Positions 1 through 5,638 of a stretch of 7,464 nt of DNA are shown here, one piece after another. The notes under the pieces are model-generated. The model was not told where the DNA came from and made no database searches. It worked only from the letters and a program-made list of their open reading frames with translations. The DNA lies in contig WLNX01000087.1 in NCBI GenBank assembly GCA_009699565.1, forward strand, positions 1 to 7,464. Reading direction: 5' to 3'. Within the stretch, counting starts at the first letter, position 1. Each line of letters begins with the position of its first letter. Made by a program: the position numbers and the translations under genes. The stretch is from Actinomycetota bacterium (lineage in GTDB: Bacteria; Actinomycetota; Thermoleophilia; Solirubrobacterales; Solirubrobacteraceae).

Positions 1-1399
1 AGGGACGCTTAGGCAGCTCGACCCGCGGTTGGCGGCGGAGCGCCCTCTCTCGCTTTGGGCATACGGCGTCGGCGCCAGCGACGGCCTGAGCTTCGAATCC
101 CAGTCGGAGACGCTCGACTGGCTGCGCAGCCGCGGCTTCCCGGTCAACAGCGACATCCAGCGGATCGACAGCGAAGAGGGGGCAATCGATCGCTGCCTCG
201 AGTGGCAGCAACGTCGTGGCACTCTGGCCTTCGAGATCGACGGCGTAGTGATCAAGGTCGATGATGCTGAGCAGCAACGACGGCTGGGGGTTGTCGGGCG
301 CGACCCGCGCTGGGCGGTTGCCTGGAAGTTCCCGCCGACGACGAAGGTGACGACGCTGAAGGCGGTCGAGTGGAGCGTCGGCAAGTTCGGCGATCTGCAC
401 CCGTTTGCCGTCCTCGAGCCGGTGGAAGTGGGCGGTGTGGTGGTTCAGCACGCGACGCTCCACAACGAAGAGGATCTGATTCGCAAGGACGTGCGCCCGG
501 ACGACGAAGTGATCATTCTGCGCGCCGGCGACGTGATCCCGCAGGTCGTCTCTCCCGCGCCCCACGCAGCGGAACGGAAGGGCCGCAGCGCGCCCCTTGC
601 CGCGCCCAAGAGCTGTCCGGTCTGCGCAACCGGCACGGTGAAGCCGGAGAACTCGGTCTTCACAAAATGCCCAAATCGAAACTGCGCCGGCCGGCGCGAG
701 GCGCTGCTCACACACTTTGTCTCGCGCGGGGCGATGGACGTCGACGGGCTCGGCGAGAAGCTCGTCGTCGCACTGGTCGAGGACGGATTGATCGAGAACG
801 CCGCCGACCTCTATCAGTTGACCGCCGAGCAGCTGTCGGCGAGGGAGGGCATGGGCGAGCTGTCGGCGCAGGCGATTGTCGCCTCGCTTGAGAAGTCAAA
901 GGAGCGCCCCTTCGCAAGTGTCCTCTTCGCGCTTGGGATAGAGGGGGTCGGTGAAGTGACCGGCCGCAGCCTCGCGCAGCGGCTGCGCACGATCGACGCG
1001 CTGCTCGCCGCCGATGTCGAGGAGATCTCGCAGACGCCAGGGATCGGCCCCATCGTCGGCGGCCAGATCGTCGAGCACCTCGCAGATCCACAGATGCGGG
1101 AACTGATCGAGCGGCTGCGGGCAGCCGGCCTGCAGTTCGAGCAGGAAGGTCCGCCTCCCGGTGAAGGGCCGCTGGCCGACAAGGGCTTTGTCCTGACTGG
1201 CACGCTGCCGACGCTCACGCGCGAGCAGGCCGCAGAGAGGATCCTCGCCGCAGGAGGTCGCGTCACAAGCTCGGTTTCAAAGAAGACCGACTACGTCGTT
1301 GCCGGCGAAGCTGCCGGATCAAAGCTTGCCAAGGCCGAGCGCCTTGGCGTCGCCGTCCTCAGCGAAGCGGAGCTGCTGGCGCTGCTGGACGGTTCTTAG
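1..1399 (+). CDS. ligA: NAD+-dependent DNA ligase LigA, 5'-truncated by the window edge
   Basis: LigA seals nicks in duplex DNA using NAD+ during replication and repair. The reading frame is open from base 2 and enters with GTLRQLDPR, the end of the conserved NPRNAAAGSLRQLDP block, so the TTG at 29 is an internal Leu codon and not the start. By comparison with E. coli LigA (671 aa) about 205 N-terminal residues are missing, including domain Ia and the KxDG lysine that is adenylylated. The visible 465 residues match the rest of the family: nucleotidyltransferase motifs EIDGVVIKVD and WAVAWKFP, an OB-fold ending RAGDVIPQVV, a four-Cys zinc finger (Cys at visible residues 205, 208, 223, 228; CPVC and CPNRNC), helix-hairpin-helix repeats (about nt 840-1090) and a C-terminal BRCT domain (about nt 1165-1396, with SVSKKTDYVVAGEAAGSKL). 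The C-terminus is complete. The OB-fold loop VGKFGDLHPF differs from the usual VGRTGxxTPV. The stop TAG overlaps the stop of convergent dacB by 4 bp. Confidence 0.97.
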   Translation, partial: GTLRQLDPRLAAERPLSLWAYGVGASDGLSFESQSETLDWLRSRGFPVNSDIQRIDSEEGAIDRCLEWQQRRGTLAFEIDGVVIKVDDAEQQRRLGVVGRDPRWAVAWKFPPTTKVTTLKAVEWSVGKFGDLHPFAVLEPVEVGGVVVQHATLHNEEDLIRKDVRPDDEVIILRAGDVIPQVVSPAPHAAERKGRSAPLAAPKSCPVCATGTVKPENSVFTKCPNRNCAGRREALLTHFVSRGAMDVDGLGEKLVVALVEDGLIENAADLYQLTAEQLSAREGMGELSAQAIVASLEKSKERPFASVLFALGIEGVGEVTGRSLAQRLRTIDALLAADVEEISQTPGIGPIVGGQIVEHLADPQMRELIERLRAAGLQFEQEGPPPGEGPLADKGFVLTGTLPTLTREQAAERILAAGGRVTSSVSKKTDYVVAGEAAGSKLAKAERLGVAVLSEAELLALLDGS

Positions 1400-2679
1400 T
1401 CGCTGAGCCGGGCGATCGCCTTCAGGACGCTGTCCTGAAGGCCCCTGGCACGGTCGGTCGAGACGCTGTTCATAAGCATTGAGAAGGCAATCACGTGACC
1501 GTTGGCGGCGCGGCAGATCCCGGAGAGGCCGCTGACATCGCTCAGAGTCCCCGTCTTGCCCCGGCAAACACCCTCCGCCGCGGTCCCATTCATCCGGCCG
1601 GCGAGCGTGCCGGTTCGTCCGGCGACCGCAAGCGAGTTCTCGAAGTTCGCGCGCTGAGTGCTCTGGTGCATCTCCGACAGCAGCGCCACCACCTCGCGCG
1701 GGGTTGTCCGGTTGCCGCGTGACAGCCCTGAACCGTCAACTACTCTCGCGCGGATTCCGACTCGCCGCAGGAACGAGCTCACTACGGCAGCTCCCCGACT
1801 GGTCGTTCCGCCGCTTCCATAGCGTGCGCCGAGGTTCTTCAGCAGAGTCTCGGCAATGAAGTTGTCGGAGGGAACGTTCGTCGCCTTGGCAAGGGCTGCG
1901 ATCGTCGGCGATCGGACGTAGGCGATGCGGGTTGAGGCGGTCGGGGCCTTTCCTGCACGGGTGGCATCGGCGCTGCGGATACCGCGGCTTCGAAGCTCCT
2001 TGGCAAGCGCGATAGCTGCGGCTCTGCCGGGCCGGGCCGAGTCGCCGCTGCCGCGGTTCACGGTGAGCGCCCCCAGAGAGCCGCCAAGGTAATAGTCGAC
2101 TCCCCAACCGCTGCTGGGCCCGCCGCGGCGGGTGTCAAAGCGGGATTCGTCGCCGACAATCGCCCCGGAGATGCGTTTGAGGCCAGCTTGCGAAGCGGCC
2201 GAAGCAAGCGCGTCAATGTCGCCGCTGCCCAGAGTGGGGTCGCCGCCGCCGCGAAGGATCAAGTTTCCGTTGAGAACACCACTGTCGTATAGCGTGCCAG
2301 CGAACCGCAGCTCGGTCGTGAGCCGGGCTGACGGGCCGAAGCGCCGCAGCGCAGTCGCGGTCGTGTAGAGCTTCTCCACCGACGCCGGCACCCGCGTTAG
2401 GTCGGCTCTTGCCGCGTAAAGGGTCTTGGAGGAAGTCAGGTCCCGCACCATCGCGCCGCTGTGTGCCCCGGCGTGCAGCAGCGATGCGGCGATCTTGCGC
2501 TGCATCGTCTTCTCGGAGATCGCAAGCGCAGGGCTTGCCGGAGCTGCGACGGCAAGGCCGGCAAGTGCCGCGCAGATAAGCGCGGTGCGCTTGGTCCACG
2601 TCACAGCAGAAACGGTAGCGATCGAGCCCCTGCGCGGTGCAGGTTGCGCTGCGTGCGTCGCAGCGCGTCTGCGCAGCAT
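1396..2679 (-). CDS. dacB: D-alanyl-D-alanine carboxypeptidase/endopeptidase, PBP4 (DacB) type, peptidase family S13
   Basis: This is a low-molecular-mass penicillin-binding protein that removes the terminal D-Ala from peptidoglycan stem peptides and/or cleaves cross-links outside the membrane. The three active-site motifs are present in order, numbered from the ATG at 2679: SxxK as S100-V-E-K103, SxN as S271-D-N273 and KTG at 375-377. S13 signatures LRGGGDPTL (142-150), IVGDESRFD (174-182) and DGSGLSRGNRTTP (315-327) also fit. A hydrophobic segment (about 33-53) ending ASPALA looks like a secretion signal with an AxA cleavage site. The start is uncertain. ATG 2679 gives 427 aa with a long basic n-region and no Shine-Dalgarno, but has a TANNNT box 10 bases upstream. 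An in-frame GTG at 2604 gives 402 aa with a more usual signal peptide. The SxxK-to-SxN gap (about 170 residues) is far shorter than in E. coli PBP4 or Actinomadura R39 (about 245), implying a reduced inserted domain. It is convergent with ligA and divergent from the patatin gene. Confidence 0.93.
   Translation of the reverse strand: MLRRRAATHAAQPAPRRGSIATVSAVTWTKRTALICAALAGLAVAAPASPALAISEKTMQRKIAASLLHAGAHSGAMVRDLTSSKTLYAARADLTRVPASVEKLYTTATALRRFGPSARLTTELRFAGTLYDSGVLNGNLILRGGGDPTLGSGDIDALASAASQAGLKRISGAIVGDESRFDTRRGGPSSGWGVDYYLGGSLGALTVNRGSGDSARPGRAAAIALAKELRSRGIRSADATRAGKAPTASTRIAYVRSPTIAALAKATNVPSDNFIAETLLKNLGARYGSGGTTSRGAAVVSSFLRRVGIRARVVDGSGLSRGNRTTPREVVALLSEMHQSTQRANFENSLAVAGRTGTLAGRMNGTAAEGVCRGKTGTLSDVSGLSGICRAANGHVIAFSMLMNSVSTDRARGLQDSVLKAIARLSD
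1418..1442. terminator. Perfect 11-bp hairpin at the ligA/dacB convergent junction; candidate bidirectional terminator
   Basis: GCCTTCAGGAC (1418-1428) and GTCCTGAAGGC (1432-1442) are perfect reverse complements around a 3-base loop (GCT). The hairpin begins 19 bases after the ligA stop and lies inside the last codons of dacB (coding roughly LQDSVLKA). No T-run follows on either strand, so it is not a classical intrinsic terminator. U-tract-poor hairpins of this kind have been proposed as terminators in high-GC actinobacteria. The structure is seen directly; the terminator role is inference. Confidence 0.5.
2646..2666. promoter_or_regulatory. 8-bp perfect inverted repeat between dacB and the patatin gene; candidate operator
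   Basis: GCGCTGCG (2646-2653) and CGCAGCGC (2659-2666) are exact reverse complements separated by TGCGT. If the patatin transcript starts near 2701, the repeat spans about -55 to -35, overlapping its -35 region. On the dacB side it lies just downstream of the predicted -10. It falls inside the N-terminal extension of dacB if ATG 2679 is used, or in the 5' untranslated region if GTG 2604 is used. A regulator-binding site or an RNA hairpin in the dacB leader are both possible. In GC-rich DNA an 8-bp arm can arise by chance. Confidence 0.35.
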
Positions 2680-2686
2680 CTGGCTC

Positions 2687-2692
2687 TAGAAT
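2687..2692 (+). promoter_or_regulatory. Candidate -10 box (TAGAAT) for a leaderless patatin transcript
   Basis: TAGAAT fits the TANNNT -10 pattern, and 8 bases separate it from the A of the ATG at 2701, so transcription would start at or next to the start codon. There is no Shine-Dalgarno sequence upstream of that ATG, which supports a leaderless message, a common arrangement in actinobacteria. No clear -35 hexamer is visible. The box overlaps the opposing dacB -10 candidate at 2690-2695. Confidence 0.5.
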
Positions 2693-2695
2693 GTA
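2690..2695 (-). promoter_or_regulatory. Candidate -10 box (TACATT) for dacB
   Basis: On the minus strand 2695-2690 reads TACATT, a TANNNT match, and 10 bases separate it from ATG 2679. A partial -35 (TTCACC, minus strand 2717-2712, inside the patatin gene, 16-base spacer) matches TTGACA at four of six positions. It would give a leaderless or very short leader if ATG 2679 is the start, or a leader of about 75 bases if GTG 2604 is used. It shares bases 2690-2692 with the patatin -10 candidate. Confidence 0.38.
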
Positions 2696-2700
2696 AGTAG

Positions 2701-4014
2701 ATGGCCGACGTGGTGAAGCTCTCGAGTGTCAAGCGCAAGTCGAACGGCGCTGGAGGGAAGAAACGGCCCGAGAAGACTGCTCTTGTGCTCGGCGGCGGCG
2801 GAATGACTGGCGGCGTCTATGAGATCGGCGCACTGCGGGCGCTCGACCTTCTGGCCGTCAACCGCAACGTCAACGAGTTCGACATCTACGTCGGCACCAG
2901 CGCGGGGGCCTTCGTCGCAGCCCTGACGGCCAACGGTGTGACCCCCGAGGAACTGATGCGAGTCGTGAGCGGTGAGGAGTCGGGTCCGTTCAAGGACTTG
3001 AGCCTCGGTTCGATGCTGCGGCCCAACCTGCTCGAGTACGCACGCACCGGGGCGCTCCTCCCGCTCCGCATCGCCCGCTTGGCCCGCGACCTCGCTCCGC
3101 GCTGGCGGAGCGTCTCCGGCATGGATCTGCTGCTCGCCCTCGGCGAGGACCTCCCGGCCGGTCTTTACAGCGGCAAGGGGCTCGAGAAGTACCTCCAGGA
3201 AGTGCTCAGCGACCCCGAGCGCACCGATGACATCCGCGCGCTGGGCTGCGAGCTCTACCTGACGGCCACCGACCTCGATTCGTGCGAGCGGGTCGTCTTC
3301 GGATCCGAAGGCTGGGACGACATTCCGATCTCGGCCGCCGTGCGCGCGTCGACCGCCCTGCCGATGGTCTTCAAGCCGGTCAAGATCCGCGACCGCGAAC
3401 TCGTCGACGGCGGCATCATCTCAACAACCAATGTTGACATCGCAGTCGCCGCCGGCGCCACGATGATCGTTGTTGTAAACCCGGTCGTCCCGCTGATCGT
3501 TGATCCCGACGAGATTCCCGAGCATCACATTGGCGAGCGTCCGAGCCACGTGAGCGAGATGGGAATCGCCCAGATCGGGTACCAGACCTTCAAACTTCTG
3601 GCCTATCAGCGGCTCCACGAGATGGTCGCCCAGTGGGAGCAGAAGTACCCGGATGTTGACATCGTGCTGATCGAGCCCGACGCCGATGACATGCTGATGT
3701 TCCAGACCTCAATCATGGACTACAGCAAGCGGATTGAGATCGCCCGCCACGGCTTCCAGTCGGTCACGCTCAAGCTCGCCGAGCACTACGACACCTACAA
3801 GGAGATCTTCGGCCGTCACGGCATCGAAATCTCGGCCACGCGCGTGAAGAAGGTCGTAAAGCACGTAACGCGCGAGCAGGAGAAGACTCGCGCTTGGCGC
3901 CGCATCCTCGAGCAGACCACCGGAACGCTGCTGCGCCAGTCGGCCAACGAGCCGATTGACGACTTGGCGATGCCTCCCGCGAAGTCGGCCGCTCGCGCCG
4001 GTTCGCGCCGCTAG
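2701..4014 (+). CDS. Patatin-like phospholipase family protein
   Basis: Predicted serine acyl-hydrolase of 437 aa using the patatin Ser-Asp dyad to release fatty acids from phospholipids or other acyl esters. The glycine-rich oxyanion segment is GGGGMTGG (31-38), the nucleophile elbow is GTSAG with Ser67 as predicted nucleophile, and the catalytic aspartate is in DGG (Asp236). Residues 1-25 are basic and no signal peptide or membrane segment is evident, so a cytoplasmic or peripheral membrane location is likely. The region after about residue 260, including a helix-rich basic tail (about 370-437), is not assigned to a known domain. The Arg/Lys commonly found before the last Gly of the oxyanion motif (GGGxR/KG) is Thr36 here. 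ATG 2701 is the earliest possible start because an in-frame TAG directly precedes it; no Shine-Dalgarno is seen. The natural substrate cannot be told from the sequence. It diverges from dacB, and its stop overlaps the convergent aminotransferase gene by 4 bp. Confidence 0.92.
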   Translation: MADVVKLSSVKRKSNGAGGKKRPEKTALVLGGGGMTGGVYEIGALRALDLLAVNRNVNEFDIYVGTSAGAFVAALTANGVTPEELMRVVSGEESGPFKDLSLGSMLRPNLLEYARTGALLPLRIARLARDLAPRWRSVSGMDLLLALGEDLPAGLYSGKGLEKYLQEVLSDPERTDDIRALGCELYLTATDLDSCERVVFGSEGWDDIPISAAVRASTALPMVFKPVKIRDRELVDGGIISTTNVDIAVAAGATMIVVVNPVVPLIVDPDEIPEHHIGERPSHVSEMGIAQIGYQTFKLLAYQRLHEMVAQWEQKYPDVDIVLIEPDADDMLMFQTSIMDYSKRIEIARHGFQSVTLKLAEHYDTYKEIFGRHGIEISATRVKKVVKHVTREQEKTRAWRRILEQTTGTLLRQSANEPIDDLAMPPAKSAARAGSRR

Positions 4015-5111
4015 AGCGCGCTGGCGAGAGCGCGCAGCAGCCGGTCGCCGGCCGCCTGATCCTGGACTGCGGCGCGGATCCGCTGCGGATCGCCAAGCGT
4101 CCCGCCTGCACGCACGATCACTCCGGCCCGCGCAAGACGTGCCGCCAGCTCGGCACCGTCGATCTCTTCGGCCGCGAGCCAGAGAATGTTCGCCTCGCTT
4201 GCGGGTCCTAAGTCCAGCGGCATGTCGGCCAACGCCTTGCGCAGCCTCTTGCGCTCCTTGGCAACAGTCTTGGTGCGGTCTGCGATCAGTTTCGAATCGC
4301 TGCGGAGCGCCTCAAGCACGCCGGCTTGGGTCAGCTCGCCGATGCCGAGGGGAGGACCAATCGTTGTCAGCAGCCCCTCGCTGCCCGGGCCGCCGATTGC
4401 GTAGCCGCAGCGAAGGCCTGCCATGCCCCAGGCCTTCGAGAAGCTGCGGAAGATCAGCAGCCGCGGATGACGCTCGCAGAGCCCTACGGTGTCATCGAGC
4501 TTCTCGCTGCCGACAAAGTCGCGCAGCGCCTCGTCGAGCAGGACGGCGACGCGCTCCGGCAGAGCGGAGAGGAGGCGCTCCAGCTCCTTGACGGGGATCA
4601 GCTCGCCGCTCGGGTCGTTCGGGTTGCAGAGCGCAACCAGCCGCGTCTTGTCGCTGACCGCTTCCAGGATTGCGTCAACGGAGTGCGTCGCCGCCGTCAC
4701 AACTTCCCCGCGCGCTTCTCGCGCCATCACCGGGTAGAGCTGGTAGGAGGGCCATGGCGTGATCAGCTCGTCGCCCGGCTCGATCAGCGTCTGAGCCGCG
4801 CTTACGAGGAGCTGCGACGCTCCGTCGCCGATTACGACCCGCTCGGCGGGGACGCCGCGGAGGTGGGCTATCTCGGCGCGCAGCTCCCCTGCAGTTTCCA
4901 TGTAGTTGTGCAGCCCCCGCCGCGCCGTAAAAGTGATCGCGTTGACCACGGAGGGCGGTGGGTAGTCAGGCCAAGTGGTGGCCGACAGGTCGACCGGGTC
5001 AACGGTTGCCAGTGCCTTTCGGCGCCTCTCGTCAGCCTCTTCGCGCAGCTGTGCGCTGACCTCCTCCGGTTCCATGCCTTCGAACTGCTTGTAGTGGTCG
5101 AGTAGTCCCAT
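4011..5111 (-). CDS. Class I/II PLP-dependent aminotransferase, histidinol-phosphate aminotransferase-like
   Basis: Fold-type I aminotransferase of 366 aa resembling HisC, which moves an amino group between an amino acid or amino phosphate and a 2-oxo acid. Landmarks: the PLP Schiff-base lysine in SFSKAWGMAGLRCGY (Lys226), the cofactor asparagine in NPNDPSG (Asn163), the pyridine-nitrogen aspartate in DEALRDF (Asp193), the phosphate-binding start of the helix at GDGASQ (95-100), the HisC-like PSYQLYPV (121-128), and a C-terminal arginine region VRAGGTLGDPQRIRAAV. The usual DEAY tyrosine that contacts the PLP hydroxyl is Leu196. The start is set at ATG 5111, which overlaps the upstream membrane-protein stop as TGATG. 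An in-frame TTG at 5168 would add 19 unconserved-looking residues inside the neighbouring gene. No Shine-Dalgarno is visible, so translation probably depends on coupling. No histidine-pathway genes are adjacent, so HisC itself, an aromatic aminotransferase or a CobD-like activity all remain possible. Confidence 0.9.
   Translation of the reverse strand: MGLLDHYKQFEGMEPEEVSAQLREEADERRRKALATVDPVDLSATTWPDYPPPSVVNAITFTARRGLHNYMETAGELRAEIAHLRGVPAERVVIGDGASQLLVSAAQTLIEPGDELITPWPSYQLYPVMAREARGEVVTAATHSVDAILEAVSDKTRLVALCNPNDPSGELIPVKELERLLSALPERVAVLLDEALRDFVGSEKLDDTVGLCERHPRLLIFRSFSKAWGMAGLRCGYAIGGPGSEGLLTTIGPPLGIGELTQAGVLEALRSDSKLIADRTKTVAKERKRLRKALADMPLDLGPASEANILWLAAEEIDGAELAARLARAGVIVRAGGTLGDPQRIRAAVQDQAAGDRLLRALASAL
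4016..4035. terminator. 7-bp hairpin at the patatin/aminotransferase convergent junction; candidate terminator
   Basis: GCGCGCT (4016-4022) pairs perfectly with AGCGCGC (4029-4035) around a 6-base loop (GGCGAG), starting one base after the patatin TAG stop. It lies within the last codons of the opposing aminotransferase gene. No T-tract follows. It has the same placement as the hairpin at the ligA/dacB junction. The arms consist mostly of alternating GC, so chance is a real alternative. Confidence 0.35.
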
Positions 5112-5590
5112 CAGGGGGTGCCGGGCGCCGTTCCGCTCGCTGCCAGACCTCCACCGAAGATCAACCAAAGTCCGAACAGCGAGACGCCGACCATCGCCGT
5201 GTAGGCGAAGACCCGGCCGATCACTCCATCGCGCTGGTCAACGCCAGACGCCCTGCGCAGGAGGATCCAGGCTTGATCGAGCTGCTTGCAGACGACGAGG
5301 CCGCCAATCAGCGTCAGCAGGATTCCCAGGAATGCCACGACGGTCGCAAAGAAGATGTGGTCTACGAGTGGCGGGATGTGCGAGACAATCCAAAGCCAGC
5401 CGGCCTCGACGGGCCCCCAGAAGGTCAGGTTGATCAGCGCCATCAGCGCCAGTACGCAGTTGGCAAGGAAGGCATCCCGCCGGCGCTGACGGCGATCGCC
5501 AAGCACGGGCTTGCCGCGGTAGTGAACCGGCTGCGTGCCGGGGCGGCGGCCGACGAAAAGCCCGCCGTTGTCGCTCGGGTCCGTGCGCAT
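5111..5590 (-). CDS. Small three-helix membrane protein of unknown function
   Basis: I do not recognise a family. The 159-aa product has a basic N-terminal region (RRPGTQ, GDRRQRRRD, residues 15-39) followed by predicted membrane helices at about 41-58, 78-101 and 124-148, and a short Ala/Gly/Pro-rich tail. The stretch 59-72 (GPVEAGWLWIVSHI) is partly hydrophobic and may be a re-entrant or interfacial segment. By the positive-inside rule the N-terminus should face the cytoplasm. The start ATG is fixed by an in-frame TAG immediately upstream. There is no Shine-Dalgarno, but a TANNNT box 7 bases upstream suggests a leaderless message. Its TGA stop shares one base with the aminotransferase ATG (TGATG), so the two are probably co-transcribed and translationally coupled. 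The gene is believed real because of the clean helix pattern, the coupling and the lack of a better frame. Confidence 0.8.
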   Translation of the reverse strand: MRTDPSDNGGLFVGRRPGTQPVHYRGKPVLGDRRQRRRDAFLANCVLALMALINLTFWGPVEAGWLWIVSHIPPLVDHIFFATVVAFLGILLTLIGGLVVCKQLDQAWILLRRASGVDQRDGVIGRVFAYTAMVGVSLFGLWLIFGGGLAASGTAPGTP

Positions 5591-5597
5591 CTACATA

Positions 5598-5603
5598 AGG
5601 GTA
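5598..5603 (-). promoter_or_regulatory. Candidate -10 box (TACCCT) for a leaderless membrane protein-aminotransferase operon
   Basis: On the minus strand 5603-5598 reads TACCCT, a TANNNT match, with 7 bases to the A of ATG 5590, so a transcript could start at the start codon. The bases just before the ATG are GTAG, as in front of the patatin ATG. No convincing -35 hexamer is seen; that region is occupied by the inverted repeat at 5606-5631. Confidence 0.45.
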
Positions 5604-5605
5604 CG

Positions 5606-5631
5606 CACCGCGACGCGAGAGCGTGGCGGTG
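5606..5631 (-). terminator. Hairpin after fadD (6 bp + 4 bp stem, one mismatch); candidate terminator or operator
   Basis: On the minus strand CACCGC, one mismatch, ACGC, loop TCTC, GCGT, one mismatch and GCGGTG form a 10-bp stem with a single C/C mismatch. It lies 7 bases downstream of the fadD TGA stop and just upstream of the TACCCT box, filling most of the 47-base gap between fadD and the membrane-protein gene. No T-run follows. It could end fadD transcription, or bind a regulator of the downstream promoter, or both. Confidence 0.45.
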
Positions 5632-5638
5632 GCCCTGA

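Noticed and set aside
29..31. TTG at 29 as the start of ligA
   Set aside because: The frame is open upstream to the window edge and encodes the conserved LRQLDPR block, so this is an internal Leu codon.
814..1266. Minus-strand open frames inside ligA
   Set aside because: ligA continues unbroken through its HhH and BRCT domains here; the antisense frames are Arg/Ser/Pro-rich and have no motif support.
4326..5105. A 259-residue + strand open frame opposite the aminotransferase gene
   Set aside because: It is a GC-bias shadow: the minus-strand frame has complete aminotransferase motifs, while this frame gives low-complexity sequence without any recognisable domain or Shine-Dalgarno.
5273..5638. 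A 121-residue + strand open frame opposite the membrane-protein gene
   Set aside because: The minus-strand frame shows three clean membrane helices and couples to the next gene by TGATG; the + frame is hydrophilic and compositionally biased.
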